Assembly: GCF_003463825.1 (NCBI RefSeq)
Contig: NZ_QSDY01000039.1
Span: 1 to 17,091 of the forward strand
Source of the DNA: Veillonella sp. AM51-8BH
GTDB taxonomy: Bacteria; Bacillota; Negativicutes; Veillonellales; Veillonellaceae
Direction: 5' to 3'
DNA: 17,091 nucleotides
The notes under the pieces are model-generated. The model saw only the letters and a program-made list of their open reading frames with translations, was not told the DNA's origin and searched no databases. A program made the position numbers and the translations under genes. Below, one piece after another: positions 8,152 through 17,008 of this stretch (position 1 is the first letter of the stretch; every line of letters begins with the position of its first letter).

Positions 8152-9122
8152 TATACAATGCCTCTACGCAATAAATCCGTAATATGAACAATGCCTAGAC
8201 ATTTATTATCTGTATCTACAACTGGTAATACAGTAATAGGGCGCGGTTGATTTTTCTCCATTAAATGAAGAGCTTCCGCCGCTAATTTATCCTTTGTAAT
8301 CGTGCGAGGCATAGATGTCATCATATCCTCTACAGGCCATTCTAGGAAATTACTGCCAGAATCTAGGCCGCGACGAACATCCCCATCAGTAACAAGGCCT
8401 AACAAATGACCGTCTTCATCAATAACATTGGTAGCACCCAATCCTTTTTCTGTCATTACAAAGAGTGCATCTCGAACGGTCGCACCTTTGAATACCGTTG
8501 GATTATCTTCGCCACCATGCATAATGTTTTCTACGGTCAACAACAATTTGCGACCAAGAGAACCACCTGGATGGAATACGGCAAAGTTTTCCGGTGTAAA
8601 GTGATGGCGTTCTAATAAGCAAACTGCTAATGCATCACCAAGTGCCAATGCAACTGTAGTACTTGTAGTCGGCGCCAATCCTAATGGGCAAGCTTCACGT
8701 TCTACTTCAGCTAGTAATACAATATCAGAATTCTTAGCTAGTGTAGACTCTGGTTTCCCTACAACGCAGATTAATTTAGCACCAATGCGACGTAAGGATG
8801 GCAAGATACTGATGATTTCGCCTGTTTCACCACTATTGGAGAATGCTAATACTACATCATCTTCTGTAATCATACCTAGATCGCCATGCACACCTTCACC
8901 AGGATGCATGAAAAGTGCTGGTGTACCAGTACTAGCCAAAGTAGCCGCAATTTTACGACCAATATGGCCAGATTTACCCATCCCTGTACATACTACACGG
9001 CCCTTACAAGCCAAAATCATATTTACAGCATTTACAAAATTGTGATCCAAACGAGAACTTAATTCTTCAATAGCACGTGCTTCCTCATGAAGCACCTGTG
9101 CCGCTTGTTCTAAAATAGTCAC
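8151..9122 (-). CDS. kdsD: D-arabinose-5-phosphate isomerase KdsD/KpsF
   Basis: A 323-residue arabinose-5-phosphate isomerase that converts ribulose-5-phosphate to arabinose-5-phosphate, the first step of Kdo synthesis. An N-terminal SIS sugar-phosphate domain contains GMGKSGHIGRK (47-57), HPGEGVHGDLG and SNSGETGEI. Two CBS domains follow (about 200-323), with GLVTDGDVRRGL and GIVHITDLLRR at their ends. Length and order match KdsD/KpsF. The start codon is GTG, preceded by AGGGG. No in-frame ATG occurs before the SIS domain, so GTG is the credible start. It begins 12 bases after kdsA and overlaps kdsC by one base. Confidence 0.95.
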   Translation of the reverse strand: MTILEQAAQVLHEEARAIEELSSRLDHNFVNAVNMILACKGRVVCTGMGKSGHIGRKIAATLASTGTPALFMHPGEGVHGDLGMITEDDVVLAFSNSGETGEIISILPSLRRIGAKLICVVGKPESTLAKNSDIVLLAEVEREACPLGLAPTTSTTVALALGDALAVCLLERHHFTPENFAVFHPGGSLGRKLLLTVENIMHGGEDNPTVFKGATVRDALFVMTEKGLGATNVIDEDGHLLGLVTDGDVRRGLDSGSNFLEWPVEDMMTSMPRTITKDKLAAEALHLMEKNQPRPITVLPVVDTDNKCLGIVHITDLLRRGIV

Positions 9123-9134
9123 AAATAACCGCCC

Positions 9135-9953
9135 CTAACCTTTTACGATTTTATCAATAGCTACTAAATCTTTTAGCAAAGCTTCAAAATTATCTAAGTA
9201 TAACATGTTTGGACCATCGGACAATGCTTCCTCTGGATTATCATGTACTTCAAAGAATAGACCATCTACACCACTAGCAACAGCAGCACGAGCCAAGTTT
9301 GGAACAAACTCACGATTGCCACTAGATTTAGTACCTGCACCACCAGGCAATTGAACACTATGTGTAGCATCAAAGACTACTGGATAGTCGAAAGAACGCA
9401 TAATTGGGAAAGATCTCATATCTACAACAAGATTATTATAGCCAAAGCTAAATCCACGCTCTGTAAGCATAAGATTTTCATTGCCTGTTTCTTTCATTTT
9501 ATTTAGGACATTTTCCATATCCTTAGGCGCCATAAATTGACCTTTTTTTACATTTACGCATTTACCAGTTTTAGCGGCACCGTATACAAGGTCAGTTTGA
9601 CGACATAAGAATGCTGGAATTTGTAAAACATCCAATACTTCAGCAGCTGGTTCAATTTGCTCAATGGAGTGAATATCACTTACCACCGGTACATTGAGTT
9701 CCTTTTTAATAGAAGCAAGGATTTTTAGACCTTCTTCAAGGCCTGGTCCGCGGAAAGAGCCGTAGCTAGAACGATTGGCCTTATCAAAAGAAGCTTTGAA
9801 GATATATGGAATACCTAAGCGCTCACAAATGTCTTTTGCTCGTTTACCAATAGCCAATGTGCGATCATAATCTTCAATAACACATGGCCCAGCAAGGACA
9901 AAAAGACCTTTGCCGCCACCAACTGTAATATCTTTAATTTGAACTGTTTTCAT
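9135..9953 (-). CDS. kdsA: Kdo-8-phosphate synthase KdsA, metal-dependent type
   Basis: A 272-residue Kdo-8-phosphate synthase, which condenses phosphoenolpyruvate with arabinose-5-phosphate. The barrel shows GPCVIE near the start, the substrate motif FKASFDKANRSS (52-63), FDATHSVQLPGG, and FFEVHDNPEEALSDGPN. Cys24, His198, Glu235 and Asp246 align at a constant offset of 13 with the metal ligands known from the Aquifex aeolicus enzyme (Cys11, His185, Glu222, Asp233). E. coli KdsA has asparagine at the cysteine position, so this protein belongs to the metal-dependent class. The ATG directly abuts the kdsB stop (TAA then ATG), with AGGAG inside the end of kdsB. Confidence 0.96.
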   Translation of the reverse strand: MKTVQIKDITVGGGKGLFVLAGPCVIEDYDRTLAIGKRAKDICERLGIPYIFKASFDKANRSSYGSFRGPGLEEGLKILASIKKELNVPVVSDIHSIEQIEPAAEVLDVLQIPAFLCRQTDLVYGAAKTGKCVNVKKGQFMAPKDMENVLNKMKETGNENLMLTERGFSFGYNNLVVDMRSFPIMRSFDYPVVFDATHSVQLPGGAGTKSSGNREFVPNLARAAVASGVDGLFFEVHDNPEEALSDGPNMLYLDNFEALLKDLVAIDKIVKG

Positions 9954-10685
9954 TTATTTCTCCTCTTGCTCGTAGATTGCATTTACACGAGCTAAGTCTT
10001 CCGGTGTATCAACACCGATAAATCGTTTATCTGTAAGAATAACACGAATAGTATAGCCATTTTCAAGAGCGCGCAATTGCTCTAACGATTCTGTTTGCTC
10101 TGCTGGTGTTGGTTCCATCTTTGCATAATTTAGCAAGAAATCTCTACGATATGCATAGATACCAATATGTTTTAGTGGAGCACGTACAAAATCATGACGT
10201 GGATACGGGATTAAGGACCGAGAAAAATACATCGCATCATTGCGATTATTTAAAATAACCTTTACTGCAGATGGCTCATTGTATTCATCCTCTAATAAAG
10301 GAGTCGCAACAGTTGCCATCTGTAAGTTTGGATCTTCTTCAAAAAGTTGGGCCAAGTCATCAATGAGTTTTGGCTCAATCATAGGTTCATCACCTTGAAC
10401 ATTAATAATGACATCTAAGTCTATATAATGACTAGCAACCTCGGCTAATCGGTCAGTTCCGGTAGGGTGATTAGGATCTGTCATCATAACAGCTCCCCCA
10501 AAGTTTTGAACAGCAGAATAAACACGATCATCATCGGTAGCAACAATAGTACATTCTGTTTTTGTCGCTTGTGACACCCTTGCATAAACCCGTTCAATCA
10601 TTGGTTTACCTGCAATATCCGCTAATGGTTTCCCTGGTAATCTTGTAGAACCATAACGAGCAGGAATAACGCATCCAAACTTCAC
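9954..10685 (-). CDS. kdsB: CMP-Kdo synthetase KdsB
   Basis: A 243-residue cytidylyltransferase that activates Kdo as CMP-Kdo, the donor for WaaA. The N terminus reads VIPARYGSTRLPGKPL, the nucleotide-binding signature of the family. DPNHPTGTDRLAEV, INVQGDEPMI and the HIGIYAYRRDFL region follow in the usual order, and length is typical. The start codon is GTG. An ATG a little upstream is out of frame, and the GTG gives the standard N terminus just before the signature, with only a weak GGGG site 7 bases upstream. Lower translation than its neighbours is possible but inferred. The gene lies 44 bases after lpxK. Confidence 0.95.
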   Translation of the reverse strand: MKFGCVIPARYGSTRLPGKPLADIAGKPMIERVYARVSQATKTECTIVATDDDRVYSAVQNFGGAVMMTDPNHPTGTDRLAEVASHYIDLDVIINVQGDEPMIEPKLIDDLAQLFEEDPNLQMATVATPLLEDEYNEPSAVKVILNNRNDAMYFSRSLIPYPRHDFVRAPLKHIGIYAYRRDFLLNYAKMEPTPAEQTESLEQLRALENGYTIRVILTDKRFIGVDTPEDLARVNAIYEQEEK

Positions 10686-10729
10686 AATAAAACCCCATTT
10701 CTGTCATTCGTGTATCTTATTATTATACA

Positions 10730-11842
10730 CTAAATCTCTAAATTTTCTATGAATTCTTGCTTTCCAGAGACAAATTCAATTCCAATAGATAGCACTAGAA
10801 TCGGTATTTTTAAGTCTTCAATTGCATGCAACTGACTTAGCTTCACCGCATCTTTTTCAGTGATACAAATAGCATCCGCTTGATGAGCAAATGCCTCTTT
10901 CCAAATATCTACGACATCATCATTTTCAAAATTATGATGATCACCAAAAGGCATTGTATGAACAACATTATACCCAATGTCGGTCATCGTTTGTGTAAAG
11001 GATTGAGGATTCCCAATACCACTAACAGCCATAATACGATGCTCTTGATATGCATCGATAGAAGAACCAGGTTCTCCATTAGCCCACTCTTCTAAGGTAT
11101 ACATACATTGAGGCTTGTGGATTGTTTCATATACAGGTGTATTAGGTAACATATGCGCTAAACGCTTACGAATTCCGGAAACAACACCAGGCGCCACTTG
11201 ATCAACCTTTGTGAGAACAATAATATTAGCTCGCTCTAACCCACTAAGAGGCTCGCGCAATAAACCGCGAGGCAATACATGGTCATAACCAAATGGATTA
11301 GATGCATCAATAAGAACGATATCAATATCTCGAGCTAATGCACGATGTTGAAAACCATCATCCATAACAAGACAGTCTGCACCGAGTTCATTAATAGCAA
11401 TTTCTGCTGATATAGCCCGTTCGCGGCCAATAATTACATTAGATTTTTGCAATACTTTAGCCAATAGCCATGCTTCATCACCACTAATAGATGGCTCTAC
11501 TAACATCGTACCGTCTTTAGAAATAATGATATTTTTCTTATTGTCCTCAGCTCGATAGCCACGGCTAAGCACGGTAGGATGAAGTCCTTTTCGGGCAAGT
11601 ACATCACATATAAATCTCACCATTGGCGTTTTGCCAGTACCACCGGCAGTAATATTACCAACACTGATAACAGGCACGGTAACTTTAGTAACACCTTTGC
11701 CCGCATCAAAGCGAGCATTTCGTATGGATACAGCCTTTTCGTAACCTTTACTTAGAAAGCCCAAGCTAGAACGAGCTATATCACCTAATATGGATTGATT
11801 TTCACCACTAACAATGGATTTGAATAATGCTTCCCCACTCAT
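10730..11842 (-). CDS. lpxK: Tetraacyldisaccharide 4'-kinase LpxK
   Basis: A 370-residue kinase that phosphorylates the 4' position of the tetraacyl disaccharide to give lipid IVA at the cytoplasmic side of the inner membrane. The P-loop lies in GNITAGGTGKT (62-72), followed by the TVLSRGYR strand (90-97). The Walker B-like catalytic segment MDDGFQHRALARDIDIVLID includes Asp161, Asp162 and His166. The VLPRGLLREPL and ITEKDAVKL regions are also typical. An amphipathic N-terminal part (about 1-45) fits membrane association. The ATG has a strong AGGAGGAG site. It lies 56 bases downstream of waaA. Confidence 0.94.
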   Translation of the reverse strand: MSGEALFKSIVSGENQSILGDIARSSLGFLSKGYEKAVSIRNARFDAGKGVTKVTVPVISVGNITAGGTGKTPMVRFICDVLARKGLHPTVLSRGYRAEDNKKNIIISKDGTMLVEPSISGDEAWLLAKVLQKSNVIIGRERAISAEIAINELGADCLVMDDGFQHRALARDIDIVLIDASNPFGYDHVLPRGLLREPLSGLERANIIVLTKVDQVAPGVVSGIRKRLAHMLPNTPVYETIHKPQCMYTLEEWANGEPGSSIDAYQEHRIMAVSGIGNPQSFTQTMTDIGYNVVHTMPFGDHHNFENDDVVDIWKEAFAHQADAICITEKDAVKLSQLHAIEDLKIPILVLSIGIEFVSGKQEFIENLEI

Positions 11843-11898
11843 AGGTGACTCCTCCTATTATGTAATATCATAGATGAATCTAATAAATCATATCGATC

Positions 11899-13203
11899 TT
11901 ATGGAACAATATGGTGTTTTTTAAAGAGTTGACGTAACTCTTGTGTATTACGTTGTGTTGCACCGCGATTTTCACGAATAATATCAAGACAATTTTGTCC
12001 CATTTCCGTTGCCAAATCTTTGTCTTTACATAAGCGCAACACCATAGCGGTTAACTCTTTGCCATTCTTAACTTGTTCACAGGCATGACGAGAGTTCAAT
12101 AATGCGAAAATCTCTTTGAAATTAAACATATATGGCCCTACAAGAATTGGTTTACCATGTGCTGCCGGCTCGAGAATATTATGGCCTCCAGTCTTCACAA
12201 GAGAGCCGCCTACAAAAATAATATCCCCTAAGCTATATAAACGACCTAGTTCACCAATAGTATCTAAAACAACTACTGGTATCCCTTCATGAACTGGCTC
12301 TGTCATATCACTGCGACAAATAGCATTCAATTCATAATGTTTCGCTAACGTTTGAACATCATGACCGCGATATATCTCACGAGGTGCAATTAACAAGCGA
12401 GCTTGAGGATATTCTTGTAAGACTTGTTTAAAGGTCTCAAAGATTGTTTCTTCCTCACCCTTATGTGTACTACCAGCAATGATGATTGGATGATTATTAC
12501 CAAAGCCAAACTCTTCAAGAAGTGATTGTTTTTCTTCAGCTGATACAGTGGCATACGTTTGGTCATATTTCATATTACCTGTTACGGTAATATCAGATGT
12601 TTTCGCACCTAATACTTCAATATGCGCTGCATCGAATTTTGATTGCATACAGAAACGCTCAATGGAACGCAACATTTCTTTCGTGAACGCACTAATATAT
12701 TTATAGCGTTTCATACTACGATCAGAAATACGACCATTAACCATCATAACAGGAATATTTTCTGATTGAGCGATACGCAAGAAGTTAGGCCAAATTTCTG
12801 TTTCTACAAGCAAGATAGCAATCGGTTTAATAATATGTAAAATCTTACGCGTCAAATACGGTAAATCTAGAGGGAAGAAAATAATTCCTTCTGCCTCTGG
12901 AATGATACGATGGGCCATTGCATGCCCTGTAGCAGTTACAACAGACACCACAACAACCGCTTCAGGAAATTCCTTTTTTACTTCCTTTACTAATGGGCTA
13001 GTTGCTACAATTTCCCCTACAGAAGCAGCATGAATCCAAATAGCACGACGTCCTTCAATTTTCTTTAGTAGCGAGGCCGGCATATAGCCTGCACTCTGTT
13101 TAATACGCTCATAAAATCCATCTTCAAAGGCAAGGCGGTATAGAATAACCGGAATCAAGCCAATCCAATAAAATATGAGCAATACATTATATATCCAGTA
13201 CAT
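11899..13203 (-). CDS. waaA: Kdo transferase WaaA (KdtA)
   Basis: A 434-residue GT30 glycosyltransferase that attaches Kdo from CMP-Kdo to lipid IVA. An N-terminal hydrophobic anchor (about 1-26) precedes WIHAASVGE, whose Glu64 corresponds to the catalytic glutamate of the family. Further marks are VETEIWPNFL, VNGRISDRS, IIAGSTHKGEEE and the CMP-binding region GGSLVKTGGHNILEPAAHGKP. The sequence does not show how many Kdo residues are added. The ATG has AAAGGA upstream and starts two bases after the msbA stop, so the two genes are almost certainly co-translated. Confidence 0.95.
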   Translation of the reverse strand: MYWIYNVLLIFYWIGLIPVILYRLAFEDGFYERIKQSAGYMPASLLKKIEGRRAIWIHAASVGEIVATSPLVKEVKKEFPEAVVVVSVVTATGHAMAHRIIPEAEGIIFFPLDLPYLTRKILHIIKPIAILLVETEIWPNFLRIAQSENIPVMMVNGRISDRSMKRYKYISAFTKEMLRSIERFCMQSKFDAAHIEVLGAKTSDITVTGNMKYDQTYATVSAEEKQSLLEEFGFGNNHPIIIAGSTHKGEEETIFETFKQVLQEYPQARLLIAPREIYRGHDVQTLAKHYELNAICRSDMTEPVHEGIPVVVLDTIGELGRLYSLGDIIFVGGSLVKTGGHNILEPAAHGKPILVGPYMFNFKEIFALLNSRHACEQVKNGKELTAMVLRLCKDKDLATEMGQNCLDIIRENRGATQRNTQELRQLFKKHHIVP

Positions 13204-13205
13204 GA

Positions 13206-14935
13206 TTATCCTTTGTTGGAGAATTGAACGGAATAGAGATGATTGTACAATCCGCCATCAACAGCTAATAGCTCTTGGTGAGTCCCCTGCTCTACCAAGT
13301 GGCCTTGATTGAGTACAACAATTTGATGAGCATTTTGAACTGTGCTCAATCGATGGGCAATAACAAATGCAGTACGCCCTTTCATAAGACGATCTAACGC
13401 CTCTTGTACAAGCTTTTCACTCTCTGTATCTAATGCAGATGTCGCTTCATCTAGAATTAGAATACGAGGGTCTTTCAAAATAGCACGTGCGATAGCCACA
13501 CGTTGACGTTGGCCGCCAGATAAGGAGCTGCCTCGCTCGCCCACTACTGTGTCGAGACCATCAGGCATCTTTCTACGAATTCAAGAACATTAGCAGCCTT
13601 AGCAGCTTCATATACTTCTTCATCAGTAGCATCTAATCGACCATACAAGATATTCTCTTTAATTGTGGCATTAAACAACACAGTTTCTTGTGGTACAAGC
13701 CCGATTTGTTCACGTAACGATTTAAATGTAACATCTTTTACATCATAACCATCAATCGTGATAGCGCCACCCGTTACATCGTAGAAGCGAGGTAACAAAT
13801 TTGCTAGAGTCGTTTTACCAGCGCCAGATGGACCAACAAGAGCTACGCTTTCACCCGCCTTAACAGACAAAGTAAAGTTTTCGAGCGCTGTTTTTTCACC
13901 ATCATAAGAGAATGAAACATCTTTAAATTCTACATTGCCATTAATAGATGGCAACGTAATAGCATCAGGTTTTTCCACAACGTCAGTTTTAGTATCCAAG
14001 ATTTCAAATACACGATCAGCTGCAGCCAATGCTTTTTGAATATTGCCGTACACTTGGCTCAAGCGTTTAACTGGGTTTGACAAGTTGATTGCATAAATTA
14101 AGAACGCAATCAAAGACCCTGCTGTAATAGTCCCTGTTACTACAGAATAGCCACCATACCAAAGGATGACTGCCACCGCAATAGCTGCAGAAAACTCAAC
14201 CATTGGACTTAACAAGCTAGTCAACTTAGTAGCTTTAATAACAGCTTTAAAGTTGCGATCATTTTCATCTTCAAAACGCTTCCGTTCAAACTCTTCACGA
14301 GCGAAGGATTTCACAACTCGAATAGCGCTGATGACCTCTTGTAAAAGTGCTGTAATGTCAGCCACACGGCCTTGTACATCATGACCTGCTACACGAAGCT
14401 TTTTACCAAATACATTTATAATTACTAGCACCACTGGAACTGTAATAAAGGTAACAAGCGTCAATTTCCAGTCAATAAGTAGCATAGACACGAGAGAACC
14501 GATAAGTGTTACAGATTCCGTAATAAAGGAAATTAAGTTATCAACTACTGCAGACTGAAGTGCCGAAACGTCATTCGTAAGATTACTCATGATAACGCCA
14601 GTCTTACGGCGATCAAAATAAGATAAGCTTAATTTTTGTAGATGATTAAAGATGGCCTCCCGTACATCGATGATGACACGTTGACCAATGTAGGACATAT
14701 TATAGGTTTGACCATATGTAGCAAAGCCACGAATTAAGAATATGAGAATGATAGCCCCTACAATGAGGTTCAACATAAACATATTCTTTTCATCTAATAC
14801 TTGGTCTACTACATTTTTAATAAGCCAAGGCACTACCAAATATGCCGCAGCTGCGACGATCATGCAGAATACTGCAAAAATCATGCGCTTATAATAAGGC
14901 TTTACAAAATATAAGAGCCTAGAATAACTATTCAT
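13206..14935 (-). CDS. msbA: Lipid A flippase MsbA, frame broken by one base
   Basis: An ABC exporter of the MsbA type that flips lipid A-core across the inner membrane. The transmembrane domain covers about residues 1-310. The nucleotide-binding domain has Walker A GPSGAGKT (368-375), Gln416, signature LSGGQ, Walker [13 protein letters not shown] and the HRLS histidine. As given, the frame is split: 14935 to 13544 runs through the Q-loop and stops, while the rest is in another frame to 13206. The junction, near 13570-13573, reads GTA GAA AGA TGC. Adding one A gives [16 protein letters not shown], the normal sequence there, and a 576-residue protein. The loss is in an A-run, which suggests sequencing error. 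The ATG has AAGGAG and overlaps lpxB by 8 bases. Confidence 0.9.
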
Positions 14936-16069
14936 TACATTTCTCCTTACCGAGGTTATATACCAGTTCTGCTACACGCTTTACAGCACCTGGTTCACCT
15001 AATTTATGATGTACTTCACGCAATTCACTGCGCATAGCTTTATTTTTCTCAACATCAGTTAGAAGAGGTTCCACTAAAGATACAATAGCCTGTGGTGTAA
15101 CAGAATCTTGTAATAATTCAGGAATTACCTCTTTACCGGCCACAATATTAGGCAATCCTACATGTGATACATTTACTACCATTTTCCCAATACCATAAGT
15201 AATTGGGGATACACGATACAGTAACACTGTCGGTAATTCCATCATGCTGTTTCCAACGTAGCAGTTCCTGATGCGGCAAGGCACACATCACAAATTTGCA
15301 TCAAGTCATACGTATGGTCTTCTGTAATCGTAACAGGCACCTTATGAGCATCGATAAAGGTTTCCAGCTCACTGCGATCGATGGTATGTGCTCGAGGTAA
15401 GAAGAATTGAATATCTTCATGGTTTGCCATCAATTGCTCACCACTTTTTAACATCGTATCAAGCAATGATAAAACCTCTTGTTTACGACTGCCAGGCATG
15501 AGTAAAACCTTTTTAGCTTCTTTACGGGCTCCAAAATATTCCTCAGCCTCATCTTTAGTCATTGTAGGATGTACAATATCTAATAAAGGATGTCCTACAA
15601 ATTCTACATCGCATTTATATTTGCGATACGCTTCTGCTTCAAAAGGAAATATAGATGCCACCTTAGTGACATACTTGCGAATCGTATTGCCACGGCTACT
15701 ATGCCATGCCCAAATTGTAGGGGCAATGTAATATAGAACAGGAATCCCTAATTCATGAGCTACGGCTGCCAGCTTCATATTAAACCCAGGATAGTCTACA
15801 CATACGAGAATATCCGGTTTTTCCTTCATCATGACGCGTTTTAAATAGGTGCGAAGTTTAAAGAATTTTGGTAAGGATTTGACAATCTCTACAATCCCTA
15901 TAACACCTAAATTTTTAATATCATATACGATGCGAACACCAGCGCGTTCCATCAAGGTGCCACCCATACCAAACATATCGACCGAAGGATCTATTTCTTT
16001 TAGTGCATTTGCAACGCTGGCCGCATGAGTATCACCGGATGCTTCTCCGGCGGAAAACATGACTTTCAT
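14928..16069 (-). CDS. lpxB: Lipid-A-disaccharide synthase LpxB, frame broken by one base
   Basis: A GT19 glycosyltransferase that joins UDP-2,3-diacylglucosamine to lipid X at the inner membrane. Family marks are SAGEASGD (6-13), VCVDYPGFNMK, APTIWAWH, FVGHPLLD, MPGSRKQEV and AASGTATLE. As given, the first frame (16069 to 15242) ends ATLETA then TGA. The remainder (LPTVLLYRVSPITYG to LGKEKCNE) is in another frame to 14928. One extra A near 15245 changes GCATGATG to GCAATGATG and gives ETAMMELPTV, as expected in LpxB, with a total of 380 residues. The break lies between the two halves of the UDP-binding region, so the first fragment alone should be inactive. The ATG has AAAGGA and lies 34 bases after lpxI. 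Confidence 0.9.
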
Positions 16070-16103
16070 TATGCATCCTTTCTGGAATTCACAAATTCTT
16101 GGT

Positions 16104-16904
16104 CTACAGCACAGATGACAATACCATGGCGATTAGCATATCAAGTACGTCTTCTTGCTGAACAAAAATAGTCTTTTCTGCTTCAACAGCTAACACTTTA
16201 CAGCCACTGTCAATCATAGACATTAATGTTTTAATTCCCACAGCAGGTACATCAAAACGCACGTCTTGATTTGGCTTTTCTGTTTTAACTACAACAGCCT
16301 CACCACGACCTAACTCACCACCACGCAAAATGCACTTATCAGTACCTTCAATAGCCTCGATAGCCATTGCCGCTTTGTGCTTAACAACAACGGTTTGCCC
16401 AATATCAAGGCCGCCCATTTGTTTTGCTAGTTCAAAGCCAAAGCAAATATCTGCCCATTGCTCATCAGTGGGTTGTGTTTTTGAAAGCACCCCTACCTTT
16501 GGCATAAATGGTTTTAGATATACGGTTTGATCTAAAACTTTAAATCCTTCTCTTTCAATTTCATCAACGATGGCAAGCATAATCGTGTCATCCTTGCGAT
16601 TTTTCAAACGTTTAAGCACGCCTAATGTTTTCAAGTCTGGGAAAGCAAGACCCTTAAAAAGAATTTCTTTAGTAACTTTGCCTAACATGGTTAACTCCAC
16701 AACACCTTCATTTTTCAAGGTTTTGAAGATTTTACCTAGTTTAGCAACACTAATATCATAGAAAGCATCGGCCTCAGCCTTCAAAGCCGGGTCTACATCT
16801 GGAACCACGCCGATAACAACTACCTCGTGACCTAATACATGAGCGGCTCGCATGAATTCTACAGGTAAAACTCCAATGCCTGCAATCAATCCTACCTTTG
16901 CCAA
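16104..16904 (-). CDS. lpxI: UDP-2,3-diacylglucosamine pyrophosphatase LpxI
   Basis: A 266-residue LpxI (DUF1009) enzyme that hydrolyses UDP-2,3-diacylglucosamine to lipid X and UMP, the job done by LpxH in E. coli. The N-terminal domain begins GLIAGIGVLPVEFMRAA and continues VVVIGVVPDVDP. The C-terminal domain includes KHKAAMAIEAIEGTDKCI, KTEKPNQDVRFDVPAVG and IDSGCKVLAVEAEKTI. Asp218 in RFDVPAVG is likely the counterpart of the aspartate shown to be essential in Caulobacter LpxI (my alignment by eye). The start codon is TTG, chosen because AGGAGGT lies 6 bases before it and the protein then begins directly with the nucleotide-binding-like strand. It is the first gene of the block in view. 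Confidence 0.93.
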   Translation of the reverse strand: MAKVGLIAGIGVLPVEFMRAAHVLGHEVVVIGVVPDVDPALKAEADAFYDISVAKLGKIFKTLKNEGVVELTMLGKVTKEILFKGLAFPDLKTLGVLKRLKNRKDDTIMLAIVDEIEREGFKVLDQTVYLKPFMPKVGVLSKTQPTDEQWADICFGFELAKQMGGLDIGQTVVVKHKAAMAIEAIEGTDKCILRGGELGRGEAVVVKTEKPNQDVRFDVPAVGIKTLMSMIDSGCKVLAVEAEKTIFVQQEDVLDMLIAMVLSSVL

Positions 16905-16910
16905 GACTAT

Positions 16911-16917
16911 ACCTCCT
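16911..16917 (-). promoter_or_regulatory. Ribosome binding site deciding the TTG start of lpxI
   Basis: AGGAGGT on the minus strand lies 6 bases before the TTG at 16904. The strong match makes the rare start codon credible. Confidence 0.8.
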
Positions 16918-16934
16918 AGATGACCTACGGCCTA

Positions 16935-16963
16935 TATATCAATTAGTAATTACAAATTTACAA
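16935..16963 (-). promoter_or_regulatory. Weak promoter candidate upstream of lpxI
   Basis: On the minus strand TTGTAA (16963-16958) is followed after 17 bases by GATATA (16940-16935), about 30 bases before the lpxI start. Matches to the -35 and -10 consensus are 4/6 and 3/6. The DNA is so AT-rich that such matches arise easily. The block may instead be read through from genes beyond the window. Confidence 0.25.
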
Positions 16964-16994
16964 TAAATAATGCCTCAAAAAAGACATAATCATA

Positions 16995-17008
16995 TACAAT
17001 ATATTGTA
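16995..17008. promoter_or_regulatory. 14-bp perfect palindrome, possible operator
   Basis: TACAATATATTGTA is a perfect inverted repeat without a spacer, about 90 bases upstream of lpxI. It contains a TACAAT that could itself serve as a -10 element. Its size and symmetry would suit a dimeric regulator, but in AT-rich DNA it may be chance. The rest of the 187-base leader shows no gene, only a small hairpin at 17033-17049 without a following T run. Confidence 0.3.

Noticed and set aside
10710..10730. Inverted repeat GTGTAT/ATACAC between lpxK and kdsB
   Set aside because: A 6-bp stem with a 9-base loop and no T run overlaps the lpxK stop. It is most likely chance in AT-rich DNA.
13544..13580. 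Programmed -1 frameshifting in msbA or lpxB
   Set aside because: Neither junction has an X XXY YYZ slippery heptamer in the proper frame, and no obvious downstream stem-loop was seen. The family is not known to use frameshifting.
15242..15284. lpxB as two genuinely separate proteins
   Set aside because: The second frame's first residues (MPCRIRNCYVG) are an out-of-frame reading of the conserved AASGTATLE region, and the split cuts through the substrate site. A one-base deletion explains it better.
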